Below are positions 48,871 through 60,545 of a stretch of DNA of 64,000 bases, in pieces (positions within the stretch are counted from its first letter, which is position 1; every line of letters starts with the position of its first letter). Source of the DNA: Alisma plantago-aquatica (Eukaryota > Streptophyta > Magnoliopsida > Alismatales > Alismataceae). Position numbers and translations under genes: made by a program. Under the pieces are notes generated by a model. The model did not search any database, was not told the origin of the DNA, and saw nothing but the letters and a program-made list of their open reading frames with translations. The DNA lies in assembly GCA_963693085.1 (NCBI GenBank), contig OY856411.1:1345103050-1345167049 (forward strand), read 5' to 3'.

Positions 48871-49774
48871 ACTTAAGATGTAGATATGCTTATCTTGTTG
48901 GACATATTATATTGTAAAGATATGTTATGCTATTAGAGGTGCCTAACCTGTTAGATATGGTATATGCTTAGACATGCTCATATTGTTAGTTTTTTTATTA
49001 CTGTAGAATGCCATATTGTTAGACATGTTCCTACTATTCAAATATGCTCATGTTGTTATCGATATTTATGATGCTAATTAGGCTCATGATGATGGATATG
49101 CTCATGGTAATATCTACCTCGGGCAGTTGAGAATAATGCTAACTTCTAAGACTGATTAGAATTTCTCTTAATAAAGCTCTTATGATTGATAGTTCTATTC
49201 TGTTGCTCAACCTGTATATATGCTTAATCTGATTAATCTAATAAACCTATTTAATAACATAGCCTGTCATAATCAATAAGTGTTGTTGCGAGTTACATCT
49301 CTTGCTATGACATGGGTCTCACTCGTAGGGCACCATAATCTTTTTAGGTGATCTTCAGTAGCAGTAGAGGACCCATGGCAGTGAGGAGGATTTGATGTGA
49401 TGGATCATAGATAGATTGTTGTTTAAATGTCTAGTACATCCTAGAGTCATCCCTATACTCTCAGGTCCATGCGGGAATGTTTTATATTTAGTGTATTATT
49501 GACTTGAGCTTTCTTAGTATTATGATGTTGTACATGTGGATGTTATCTCTTGTGTATATGTTGTGCCTGAAGACACATAATCTTTGTAAGAGATTTTTGA
49601 TATGATTTATGAAATAATATGAGATGTTGGGCTTTCATGCAAATGTTTTTGAGTAAGTTTGTGAAAATTTAATCGATTTTGATTAACACTTTTTTTAGTG
49701 ATGTATTTTATTAGTGGTGGATCGTGTTTAGGTTTTGAGTAATATCTCTTTTTGTGACGGGTTGTCACATTTGG

Positions 49775-49787
49775 TGGTATCATAGCT
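49775..49787 (+). other. Element D primer-binding site (initiator tRNA-Met, one mismatch)
   Basis: TGGTATCATAGCT, five bases after the LTR end, differs from TGGTATCAGAGCT at one position. Confidence 0.85.
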
Positions 49788-50719
49788 ATAGGTTTGTAGA
49801 GTCTATAGGGACATTAGGACTTAGGATTAGGATGATAACTAAGTAATGAAAATGACATGAACATAATGCATAGTTCTTGAATTTATTATGTGGATGCCCT
49901 GGCCAGGTATTCATATACTAAAGGAAAGGCAAGTGTGGAAATCTTTAATTGTTATCTTTCTGATTACCCTGATCAACTAGTCATTTGAAAAAAAATTAAA
50001 GATCATAATAATTTAGAAATAATGGTGAACATATCTTAATCATACATAAGGAAATGTGAAAATTATATTGTAACTCATTAAAATCTAAAAGGTTTAATGA
50101 TTAAAGAAAGAGATATGACACCATGAAGCTTATATATGAATTAAAATAAGCTAAGTAGGAGTTCCCAAAAATATGATTATAGAAAATAATAAAGTAAAAG
50201 AAAGATGAGTCTGTGTTAATATAAAAAATTGAGGTGTAAAATTCATGTAAGAATACGAGAACTCCAATGATAATCGTGATATGATATAGTAAAAGTGAAA
50301 AAAGATGGATGAACAAAGAGGAACCTGAGTTAATCTCAGACTTGCCCCTAGGTACAAAAAGATGTTAATGTAAAGTTATTATGATGTATAAAAGAAATAA
50401 AAGGGAATGATCCCCATTGAACGTATAAGAATGAGGAATGTGATGAACGAACCCCTAAAAGAGTGAATAAGAAACATGATAAACGAGAAGATACACATGA
50501 GTATGATAAATGACTAACATGAACGAGTAATAAGGTATGATAACCATGATAATTCCTATGCAGCTGGTAAGGAATCTAAGTGAAACTATGAATAAAACAT
50601 AAAAAGTTGTAACTTGTTTGCGAATGGTAGGACCGATAACCCCTTTGTTAGAAACTCTTGGGATGGATCGCTATGTTGTGAGAGGTAAACCTTTCTCCTT
50701 GTGCTTTTTATTCTTGGGA

Positions 50720-50890
50720 TACTACATTCAAGTGGATCTCATTCCACTAGGTATGCAAGGATTTGGTGTAATCCTAGGGATGGATATCTTGTTGTAACAT
50801 GTGGTTGTTGTGGACTATAGTTCTAGGATGGTGATGTTTGTGTTAAGGACACCTTTTGAGTTTTCTAAGAAGTTAGGAAGATCCTTCCAA
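50720..50890 (+). pseudogene. Decayed aspartic-protease remnant in D
   Basis: Translation gives DLIPLGMQGFGVILGMDILL, a stop, then HVVVVDYSSRMVMF and RTPFEF. This matches the C-terminal part of chromovirus (Tekay/Del) proteases, which read LxxFDVILGMDWL..H.A.VDC..K.V.F. Upstream YVVRGKPFS fits less well. It is the only protein trace tying D to a once-autonomous gypsy element and is not functional. Confidence 0.7.
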
Positions 50891-51320
50891 CATGTTGGGT
50901 GTTGGTTGTGATGGTATAGAAACTGATAAGATGAGGATGTGAGGTTTTCTTGACACATGTAGTGGATACCAAGATTATGAGTTCTAGTATCGCAAGTACA
51001 TCAATGGTACATGAGTTGGAGATGTTCAGATGAGTTCCTCATGTTTCTTTTTCTAGATATCGTTTGATCATGAAATGATCCACTGACTTTCCTAAAAGAA
51101 TAAGAATGATTCTATGATAATACAACTAGCAACAGTGGGACAAGGTGTATAGATAGGTGACATCATGGTGCAGGACATCAGATCAGAGTGGTGCAGCAGA
51201 AGTATGGTGGGCCCATAATCAATAGGTTAAAAAGTAAGGTCATAGATTTAGTAGATATGTTGTGAAATCACCATGAGTTGGCATAACCTTGGGGTAGTTA
51301 ACCATCCTTGTTTGCTTCAG

Positions 51321-51356
51321 ATTTCGGGGGCAAAATCCCTATTAGGGGTATATGGT
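51321..51356 (+). other. Element D polypurine-tract region
   Basis: ATTTCGGGGGCAAAATCCC, then TATTAGGGGTATATGGT, immediately before the LTR2 start TGTAAGG. It is a counterpart of the block beside the 3' LTR of A. Confidence 0.7.
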
Positions 51357-54300
51357 TGTAAGGCCCCTGACCTAGCCTAAACCCTAATGATGCTTAATTT
51401 ACCTAATTGGATATTAAGGTACTTAATTAAACTTTGTATTATGCTTTGATATAAGTTAATTAAGCTATGTTTCAATTTTTTTCCAGTTTGGACAATGTTT
51501 GAACAAGTTATGCAATTTTGGATTTCTATGCAATTTACCCACATCTGATGATTTTCTTGCAACTTGTCACGTGATTTTTGTGCCTCACACATTTTTATAT
51601 CATTATGTAATTAGTTGTGACATGGGGCACCTAGTTGCACCTTGGTTCTGTGTGTGACATCTACTTAGGATTTTCCCTCTCATAGATGGGCTACCTTGAG
51701 TGCATGAACTAGGGCTTTCTTTGTGAGTGGGGATAACATCTATTTTGGGAACCAAATTTCACTGGACCTCTTGATTCCCGCTATCACTGGGATGTTGGGC
51801 TGCATGCAAGTGATGGTCTTGACCATGGACACTTGGCAAAATTGGCTAGATTACCTAACCTCTTCCTTCTCTCTCCCTTTTAACTTTTATACTTCCATCT
51901 TTGCTTGCAAAAATATTTCTTACACTCCTAGCATGCCCTATCTTTTTCCCCTACTTCTGGATATCTTCCCTCTCTCTTGAGAAAGGAAAAGGAGCTCAAT
52001 ATAGGAGGATCTTGGGGCAATCTACTTGCATATGATAATGGGATTCAAATTTGGTCTTCTTTCAAGATTTCAAAGCTTCGATAGTTGTTCTTGACTGAAG
52101 CAAGTAATATGTTCTCTCTTAGTTTCGTTTCCTTGCTGATCCTATCCTCCTTTCTCTTCTTCTTGGCCATATCCCTGGTTCCTATGGTTGGGTTTGTGCT
52201 AGAAACACGAAAGACACTCTTCTTCTTGTTCCTTTAGTCTAGGGTTTCTCATTCTTGGAGATGGAACTACTTTGGACAAATGGAGAAGCTCAAAGTTAGG
52301 ATTTTCTTCCTTCTTCCTCAAGTTTATTACTATTTGGATCTTCAACTTCGTTCTAGAGGCAAGTTATATAACTTGCTCCACGTTTATTGCTTACCATTCA
52401 TCTTGCCATGCTAAATCTTGCTCTAAAACCTAGAAATGAGTAGCAAATTCGAATCCTTAGCTAAGTTGTGTCTATATATGACTATTCTTGAGTAGATAAC
52501 TCTTTGGTTGCTCTACTTAATCTTGGGCAAGTTATCTATGTTGGGATATGAGATTTATACCTTGCTTGTCCACGAATTGATGGAGTTGTTATGGTGGAGA
52601 TTGATGGTTGTCCTTGACCTAATAGAGCTGATTTCTACCTTTCTTCATGATCCGATGACTAGTCTTTTGTGTAGAACTATGGTGGTGAGTACTATATTTT
52701 GATGACCTTATTATATGCTTAATAATCCATGGTCATAATATTATTAGCTCTGGTTGGTTTATGGCGTCCTTACTCATAATAATCTATGGTGTTTGAATGG
52801 TCGAAATAGCTATGATTTATTTAGTGCCTTGAAAATATTTTTCTACTTGTTGGGTATTCGATGGGTTGGCATATAGAAAGGAACAATTTTGATACTTTAG
52901 TTACTGTTTTTATGACTTTAGTGAACTCAAGAAATGATGGTTATATGGTCTTCATCACTGAATAATCGATGGTTATCTTAAGCTCCATGAACATTGGTTT
53001 TCCTAGAGTTTTGAGCAGATTTTTCCTCCTTGTGTATCAATTCGATAGTTGGTTTTGATGTTGTATGGTTCGACCATTTTGTGCCAATTTATTGTTTGGA
53101 TTTATCTTCTGTTTTGGACTCTTTTATGTTTGAGAAACGAATCTCATGATGCTATCATAAGTGGTTTAAGTCAATGGTCTTGTTTCTTTCTCAAAAGATG
53201 GTTTTTTCTAAATGCTTTGAGCTGATTTTCTCTTGTTTCAATAACTCGATGGTTGGGATTCTTGTGTCAACCGATGAAGGTTACTTAGTTTCTGTATTGA
53301 ATCTTCGTTTTTGATTAAAAATGATGGCTTTGTTTTCTCTTGCAACTAATGGTTTTGATGCTCTCACAATGGCTATTTGATGGTCTCACTAGATTCACAA
53401 TCGATGACTTTTCTAATTGTCATTTTTCTGATTTATCCAAGTGTTTGATCGATGGTACTCTTGAGGTTCACAACTGATTGTCATCCTAATAGGTCATGGA
53501 CTATTTTATCTTAAGTATTAGATCAATGGTTTCACTTAGTTGCTCGATCGGCAGTTTGCTTGGATAAGATAAATGATGATTTCACTAATATCTAATTTGA
53601 GGGATTTCCTTGCTCATGAAACCGATGGTGAGTTTAGGGCTTACACCCTATGGTGATACATGATTTTTCTAAATCATATATTGATGGTTTTCCTAGATGA
53701 ATGTCTCAAGGTTTTACATGTTTTGCATCCGACAGTTATGTTTTATGTAACCATGATTCAATGGTGGTGATTCATATATATGATGTAATGGTTTAATCAC
53801 CTTAAATCCAATTGTTTGATGTTTGGTCTATAATTTGATAGTTTATGTTTATTGCACCTGATGTTGGGGACTTGATGAGTTAGTATTTATGGTTTTGAGC
53901 CCCATAAGTTGGTAGTCTTACCTTTTCCCTCAAGTGAATATAAACCTAAGATTGTTGCAAAGTGCTCTAATCGTAGTACAATCAAATGATGGTGGATAAT
54001 TATACCTAGTTTCCTTGCATATTGTTATACTCAAGGAATGCCATTATTTTTGAGATTTGTTGGAAATAATAAGAACTAGGGATTACATACAAATGCTATG
54101 TTGGAAATCCTAATTTGGTTAAGTTGTTGAACCTAATCCAAATTCAAGAACACAAAGATGTTGCTTAGTTTTATTGTGCATTTAATAGAATGATGGAGTA
54201 ATTTCTCTATTTATACTTTTGTAACTCTAATTTTATGTTATGTGCAATGTTAAGCCAAACATTACATGTTACATGTATGTGATGGTAGTTGAGCCTTGAT

Positions 54301-56644
54301 GAGGCATGGAAAGATAATTGTGTTCTTGTAGGAGTTAATGTGATGACCTTGATGACCTTTGGGCATGATTGAACCCTAATGGAGGTGTGATCCTCTTCGT
54401 GATGTGATAAAGGTTTACACCCTTGGATAATGTGATAAGGATTATATATCCTTTGTTGTTGTGATGATGAATAAATTCATGAATGGCAGTGAAATAATAT
54501 CATGTGTTGTTGTAATAAGGAATATATTCCAGACCTTTTATATTTACTGGAGTTGTTATATATCAAATGCCTGCTAGAAATGAATTAGGATTTGTATTTC
54601 CACTTGTTTGATACCGCCTTAATTCACTCAATCCACTTAACTAATCAAAATGAAACCTTAATCATATAGTTGTCATGTGTTATAGATCCATCTTCAATGT
54701 CAGTACTTGCTGGATGGTGAAATGGGTTTTCTCTCAGTGGAACCTCGAAGTTGTATACTGTTGACTATATGCATTCATAGGATTGGCTGCGGGCCATACC
54801 CTGGCAGGAGTGTGGCTACGAGACGTATCTCAGCGATGTGATTCAGTATATACTTATGATATTTCATAGGATTGGCTATGGGCCATACTCTGGCAGGAGT
54901 GCGATTGCGGGTTGTAACTCAGTTTTCACTAGTGTCGTGACCTATATACCAAGGGTGGACTAGGCTATTTTGCAACTTGACCTTATGTGTTGTTGTGGCG
55001 GACCCGTACTGACCGGGGGCGGATGAGATCATAGGAGTCCAGCTCCTCCTAGATCTTATATGGCACTGATTTCGACTTTACAGTGGTCAATTGGAGTATG
55101 AGTGGTATACCTCGTCTCCTCAAGACATTAATAAAAGACATAATCAGTCATGTAGCATATTTGATTAGGATTATATACAATGCTTCACATTGGATGATAA
55201 CCCCTATTTTCTCCTTCATATAATAGATGGTGTAAAGTGCTCTAAAAGAATGTGATATGTTTATGTTGTTAGATCAATTTATGAAGTATATATGCTTACA
55301 TGTTATATTGTTAGATATGCTTATATTGTTAGATATGCTTATATTGTTAGAAATGCTTATATTGTTAGAGATGCTTATAAATATGCTTATATTTTAGAGA
55401 TTCTCATATTGTTAGAGATGCTTATATTGTTAGATATACTTATGATGTCAGTAGTGTTATGCCATTAGACATGCCTTACACTATTAGACATGCTTACACT
55501 GCTAACCATGCTTATGATGTTAGTCATGCCTATGTATTTGGATATGATTATGATATTAGCATTGCTTATGATGTTAACCATGACAATGTAGTTGGATATG
55601 CTTATAATTTAAGAATTTCTTATGATGTTAATCATTCCTATGTAGTTGGATATGCTTATGATATTGGAATTTCTTATGATGTTAATCATGCCTATGTAGT
55701 TGGATATGCTCATACTACTAATCATGCTCATGTTGATAATTATGCTTCGGTTGTTAGCTCTACTTAAGATGTAGATATGCTTATCTTGTTGGACATATTA
55801 TATTGTAAAGATATGTTATGCTATTAGACGTGCCTATGTTGTTAGATATGGTATACGCTTAGACATGCTCATATTGTTAGCTTTGTTTATTACTATAGAC
55901 ATGCCATATTGTTAGACATGTTCTTACTATTCAGATATGCTCATGTTGTTATCAATATTTATGATGATAATTAGGATCATGCTGATGGTTATTCTCATGG
56001 TAATATCTACCTCGGGTAATTGAGAATAAGCTAGCTTCAAAGATTGATTGGAATTGCTCTTAATAAAGCTCTTATGATTGATAGTCCCATTCTATTGCTT
56101 AATCTGTGAATATGCTTAATTTGATTAATCTACTGAACCTGTTTAATAACATAACCTGTCATAATCAATAAGCGTTGTTATGAGTTATATCTCTTATCGG
56201 GACATGGGTCTCACTCATGGGTCACCACAATCGTCAGTAGTAGTAGCAGAGTTGTGGAAGTGAGAAGGAGCTGATGTGATGGATCATAGACAAATCATTA
56301 TTTAGATGTCTAGTACATCCTAGAGTCATCCATGTACTCTCTGGTCTGGGTAGGAATGTTTTGAATATAGTGTTTTATCGACTCGAGCTTTCTTAGTATT
56401 CTGATGTTATAAATATGGATGCTATCTCTTGTGTATATGTTGTGGTTGAAGACAGATAATATTTGTAAGATATTTTTGATATGATTTATGAAATATTTTG
56501 ATATGTTGGGCTTTCATGCAAATGTTGTTAAGTTTGCAAAAATTTATTCGGTTTTAATAAACCCTCCTTTTAGTGATGTGTTTTATTAGTGGTGGATCGT
56601 GTATAGGTTTTGAGTAATCTCACTTTGTGTGATGGGTTGTCACA
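51357..56644 (+). repeat. Element D 3' LTR
   Basis: Homologous along its length to LTR1 but 28 bp shorter, with numerous substitutions and indels. Retains the canonical TGTAAGG start lost in LTR1. Contains the conserved module (54690-55110) and a minisatellite (55300-55745). Confidence 0.87.
55300..55745. repeat. Minisatellite in D LTR2
   Basis: Counterpart of 48454-48870. The unit order near the 5' end differs: four consecutive ATATTGTTAGA-type units here against a different mix in LTR1, so the array has changed since insertion. Confidence 0.85.
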
Positions 56645-56975
56645 TATAGTGTCTATGTAGAGCTGGGGTTAGGCAAGTTGAAATCGGCTCATTGCACTCT
56701 CCAATTGGTAGATCATTCCATCAAGGTGCCCAGAGGAAGAGTGGATGATTTTTGGTGATGATCGACAAATAAAGAGAAGTAGTGTTCCCAACGGATTTCA
56801 CTATTCTTGACATGGACCAGGAGGATAGGAAGATTCCCATCATCTTGGGAAGGGCAATCTTTTATACAACTGATGTTGAGATACATGTTTGTAGTGGCAC
56901 AATAACGATCTCTTTCATGGACATGAAGATAAAGATCAATATGTTCAAGATCCCAACCCAGAGAAATCGATAGGA
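56645..56975 (+). pseudogene. Element B protease, C-terminal piece
   Basis: Directly after D, AGTGTCTATGTAGAGCTG encodes SVYVEL, continuing the VNLMPY left behind at 44448. Further on come VVFPTDFTILDMDQEDRK and the conserved ILGR (56842-56853) of retroviral-type aspartic proteases, then TISFMDMKIKINMF. An in-frame stop and a frame change occur before 56782. The two halves of the protease active-site region are now 12.2 kb apart. Confidence 0.85.
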
Positions 56976-58740
56976 GGATATCGAAGATGATCTCTTGAAG
57001 TGTCCAACTGATTATTTGAAAGAAGGAGATCCAGATGGAAGAGCTCATGATGATCAATGCAACAATTCACATCTTCTGGATGCAAATGGGGGATGTATCT
57101 ATTGCAATAATGGACACATGATAATACCAAATGGTTAGTGATTGAAGAATCTACAAGAAGCCTGAATGAAGGCATGAAAACTTAGCACTAGTGGGAGGAA
57201 ACCCACCCAAGTTTGGGGAATTTTCCACCCAACCTTTCATTTTATACTTTTTGGTTATTTTTATACTTTTCCAAGAAAACACACACTTGTTTTTAATTAT
57301 TTTTGTTTATTTTTTAGATGCGCTTGTGAAAAGAGTGATAAAATGAAGGAGATAAGCTGAAATGTGGAAGAGAATGAATGAAAATATTAATTGGTTCAAT
57401 GAATTGATGTTTTGATGGAATTCAATATGAAATCACCTGTTACAGTGTCCACCACGACTGTGGTACCATGGAACGGATGTGGTGGGACACTCAAAATCAT
57501 AGGGGAATGACTTTTTATCAAGAAAGCACAAGAGGACCCAGAACGTGCGTGCTATGAAGCACGACCATGTGGCATGCCAACCACCATGTATGTGTAGTGT
57601 AGCACAACCATGTTTCCTGTGGGTCCAGCGACTTAAGTCACCCAAGCCTCCACAAAAACAATGATCATCTACCCTATCATTCCTAGACTTTAGTATCATG
57701 TTGAGAACAACATATTCAAAAGTTTGGGGTGGTAGGACGATATGCCCTCATTTCATTATTTTGCATTTCATCCCTCCATTTACTTTTATTTTCTTGTCTT
57801 TGCTATCTAGTTTAGATGTTTGCTTGCTTTGCATACTTGCATGCCATGTAGTTCACTTTCTTGCAATATTTGCATAATTTTAAATTTTTTGCCATGCATT
57901 GCATTTCATGTAGATTTTTATAATTTTTGCATGTTTCATATAGGATTTGCTTCTTTCTTGCTTTATGTTCCATAATGTAGGCTTAATTGTAATTGAAGGC
58001 AACTTAGAACCATTTTGGCCAATTTTACCCAAATTTAGAAATTCTTGCTTAAAAGTGTGTTTTGACTCAATCTCTACTTATTAGAATGAAAATGTCGACC
58101 TTTAATAAATGCATGCTACAATATCTTGATATCTTTCTAAATGACCTCAATATTGAATTTTTATATGTGAATCACCTCTCTCATTCTTGTGAATTGTTTG
58201 GTTGAATTATGATTTAAGAAAGCCACAAATGCTTAGGGTTTTGTGAAATCTCATAATAAAAGTGTGGTTTTAATATTTCTCATTTATGTGGTGTGTCATT
58301 ACTTAATGAAATTGTTGGAGTAGCTTTCATGCAAGAGTTATCATGTTGAAATCCATACTAGTAACTCCTCTTTGACTCACTTCTCATCTATCATCTTTTT
58401 ACTTCCCCGCCTCATGAAAGGATGCCAAAGTGCACATATTCAGCCTTGGCCACCTCAAAAAGTTGGTGTGCTCATATTTATATCCCCTCACTTAATTCTC
58501 ACCACCATGTTCCCTAGATACACCACAGGAAAAGAAAAAGAAAAAAACAATGCAAAAAGAAAATAAAAGATGCTCCTATGTTATAGCATTTAAATAAAGA
58601 AAAGATGACTGCTCCTATGTAATAGAACTCCGATCTCTTACCATGAAATTACTTTTTTTATCTTTTCCACCAAATATGTTAGTGTGTATGGATTGTATGG
58701 ATTTATTCCTCAATTAATTAAGGATATGATCCTCACTCAT
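56976..58740 (+). mobile_element. Element B, region after protease; pol domains missing
   Basis: The protease is followed within 250 bp by GTGGGAGGAAACCCACCCAA, then GTTTGGGGAATT. This resembles the GGGAGGCAACCCA block that Athila/Tat elements carry after pol. The expected 2-3 kb of RT, RNase H and integrase is therefore absent, either deleted or never present (a TR-GAG-like non-autonomous form). The rest is T-rich with the GCATTTCATGTAG and TGCTTGC style of Athila 3' non-coding DNA. No 3' LTR matching the 5' LTR was found and the end of B is not fixed. Confidence 0.5.
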
Positions 58741-60507
58741 GTCCCACTCTTTACAATATGGTATCAGAACTAATGTATTTTATGAATCTGACTATTTTAA
58801 GTTATCCTCTATTGCTCCTGCATGTATGCCTTTATTAGATAGCCAGGTGACATATATAGGATGCTAATGCAACTTTCCTAAGTTGCAAAGTACCAAATTA
58901 TACTTTCAATCCCTTTATACTTTGGTCATTATCACTCCCCAAACAACTTGCATAGTTGAAATGCCTACCCTCCCTATGATGTTTTCCTATGTGAACATTG
59001 TCTCTTCTAGTGATGCACTCTTGCCTTGATGGTAAGATGGGTCAACCATTGTAAGTTGTAGGATACCTTGGACTCTCTTAGATGCTTAACCCTAGTTTCC
59101 ACCTTAAACTCTTTTCTTTGCTATCCCATAGAGTTACCTCGAGTACGTCCATTGTTGAATACTGAGCATGCACATATAAAATATTTTGAACCTTGAAAGT
59201 TTTATATTTATGATGTTCTTTTTTTCCCCTTCTAAGTAATAACCTAAACTAGATCCGTAATGGTTAGGGAAACCTTCCTTTCAACATGCTTGCTTTAATA
59301 TGTTGCGCCCAAAGCTCTTCTAGGTGTCTAGGACTTGACATTAGGTAACATGAAACCATGTCACCCTTCCATGTTATAAGTGAAATGATTATTTTGGTAC
59401 GCCCTTCTAAATGTTTGAAGAATTAAATTATCTTATTGGGATGACGAAATAGTCAAATAGTTGGTATAGTTTTGGCATGTGGAAAACTGTTGACTTGGTT
59501 TTGCGTTGAGTTTGGTGCCATTTTCATATTTACATCACAAAGATTTCATCATAAAACTTATTTTCATTATCATACTAGTGTAAAAAAGATTTAGTGATTT
59601 TTTTATTGATGGTTTTATGAACCAAGTCAACACCGTATGAAGTTTCAAGTAGCAAGAAATTACTCTTGGAAGCACCACTTGACTAGTTTGGTTAAAAGTA
59701 AAACCCTAGACATAAGTATGAATCAATAGGTAAGATGCGTCCTTGTATATGAATGACTTAGTTGGTCTACCCTATTTTATCCCTTTCAGTGGTTAGTTGG
59801 TTTATAGGTTAGTACTTTAATAAGTGGAGCCTTTTACCATATTTTAGGACTGACTAAACATAGTAATGGCTACAATAAGCAATTCTTGGGGTAAATTTCA
59901 TTACAAAAAATGGTACCTACTACCTAACAAGGGTAAATGGGTACCATGAAATTTTATCACCACAAACGGTTGTTGGGTAACTAAAATAAGTTTTAGTAAT
60001 TAATATTCAATTATCCAAAAGGATAAACATAGGTAAGGCAAGTTCTTGGCTTGAGTGATCTAGAATGGCAGATAATATAAAAAGGGTATATAGGAAGGTG
60101 TATAATTAAGTAACTTCACATATCAAGAGTTGACTTTTATGGCCTAATACACTGAGTCAATATAATGGTAGAAGTATGGACAGATTTACCTTGGAAACTA
60201 AGTTAAATATTTTATGAAATGATTATCATAATAAATTTACATCATGGCCTCACATAGAAAAGATCTATGGCAACGAACAATGAAGTACCTACTAATCATA
60301 GTAGGGTCCCATAAACATGCATAGTTAATTTGTATCTAACCAAAACCCTAAAGTGACACCTTACCTAATAGTTTACACATAATGGTTTAGTCATGAGAGT
60401 GAAGTAAATAACCTACCTTGACACACAATGAACAAATTGTTAGTTGCCAAAAAAGGTGCAATACAGTTGATGTCAGGCATAGTGGTGGGATAGGTTCTGA
60501 ATATGCA
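58741..60507. other. PBS-like site and unassigned DNA
   Basis: TTTACA followed by ATATGGTATCAGAAC (58751-58770) looks like an LTR end plus initiator-tRNA-Met PBS on the plus strand, but I see no gag downstream and cannot place an LTR start. The remainder is AT-rich with no supported gene. Confidence 0.4.
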
Positions 60508-60545
60508 AATTTCAAGGACGAAATCCCTTATAAGTGTTGTAGTCT
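60508..60545 (+). mobile_element. Tekay/Del-like 3' end remnant
   Basis: AATTTCAAGGACGAAATCCC followed by TTATAAGTGTTGTAG matches the block that precedes the 3' LTR in Tekay/Del elements and in A and D. It indicates a decayed fourth element of this kind, plus strand. No LTR pair was found. Confidence 0.5.

Larger units (their letters stand above)
44454..49769 (+). repeat. Element D 5' LTR
   Basis: Includes a (TG)n tract at 45570-45592 absent from the other LTR, a zone rich in ATCGATGGTTT words (46080-46990), the conserved module in inverse orientation relative to A (47880-48300), and a minisatellite (48454-48870). No gene; the 140-codon frame at 48454 is a translation of the minisatellite. 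Confidence 0.87.
49770..51356 (+). mobile_element. Element D interior, largely non-coding
   Basis: Runs from the PBS to the PPT, 1587 bp. Most of it is AT-rich with no coding frame. The only recognisable coding remnant is the protease fragment listed separately. No RT, RNase H or integrase motif was found. Confidence 0.75.
44454..56644 (+). mobile_element. Element D: LARD-type LTR retrotransposon, 12.2 kb (Tekay/Del-like)
   Basis: LTR1 is 44454-49769 (5316 bp) and LTR2 is 51357-56644 (5288 bp), around a 1587-bp interior. Flanks are TATAA (44449-44453) and TATAG (56645-56649); the protease frame shows that TATAG is ancestral. LTRs start TGCAAGG (LTR1, mutated) or TGTAAGGCCCCTGACC (LTR2) and end GGGTTGTCACA. 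A PBS and a PPT are present. The LTRs differ at roughly one site in ten by eye, with many indels, so D is older than A. The interior holds only a decayed protease fragment. Confidence 0.88.

Noticed and set aside
48454..48876. 140-codon frame with YAY/HAY repeats
   Set aside because: Translation of a minisatellite in element D's LTR; repeated in altered form at 55459-55767.
59893..59985. Imperfect palindrome around GGTAAATTTCAT and ATGAAATTTTATC
   Set aside because: Short, with no target duplication that I could identify; not enough to call a transposon.
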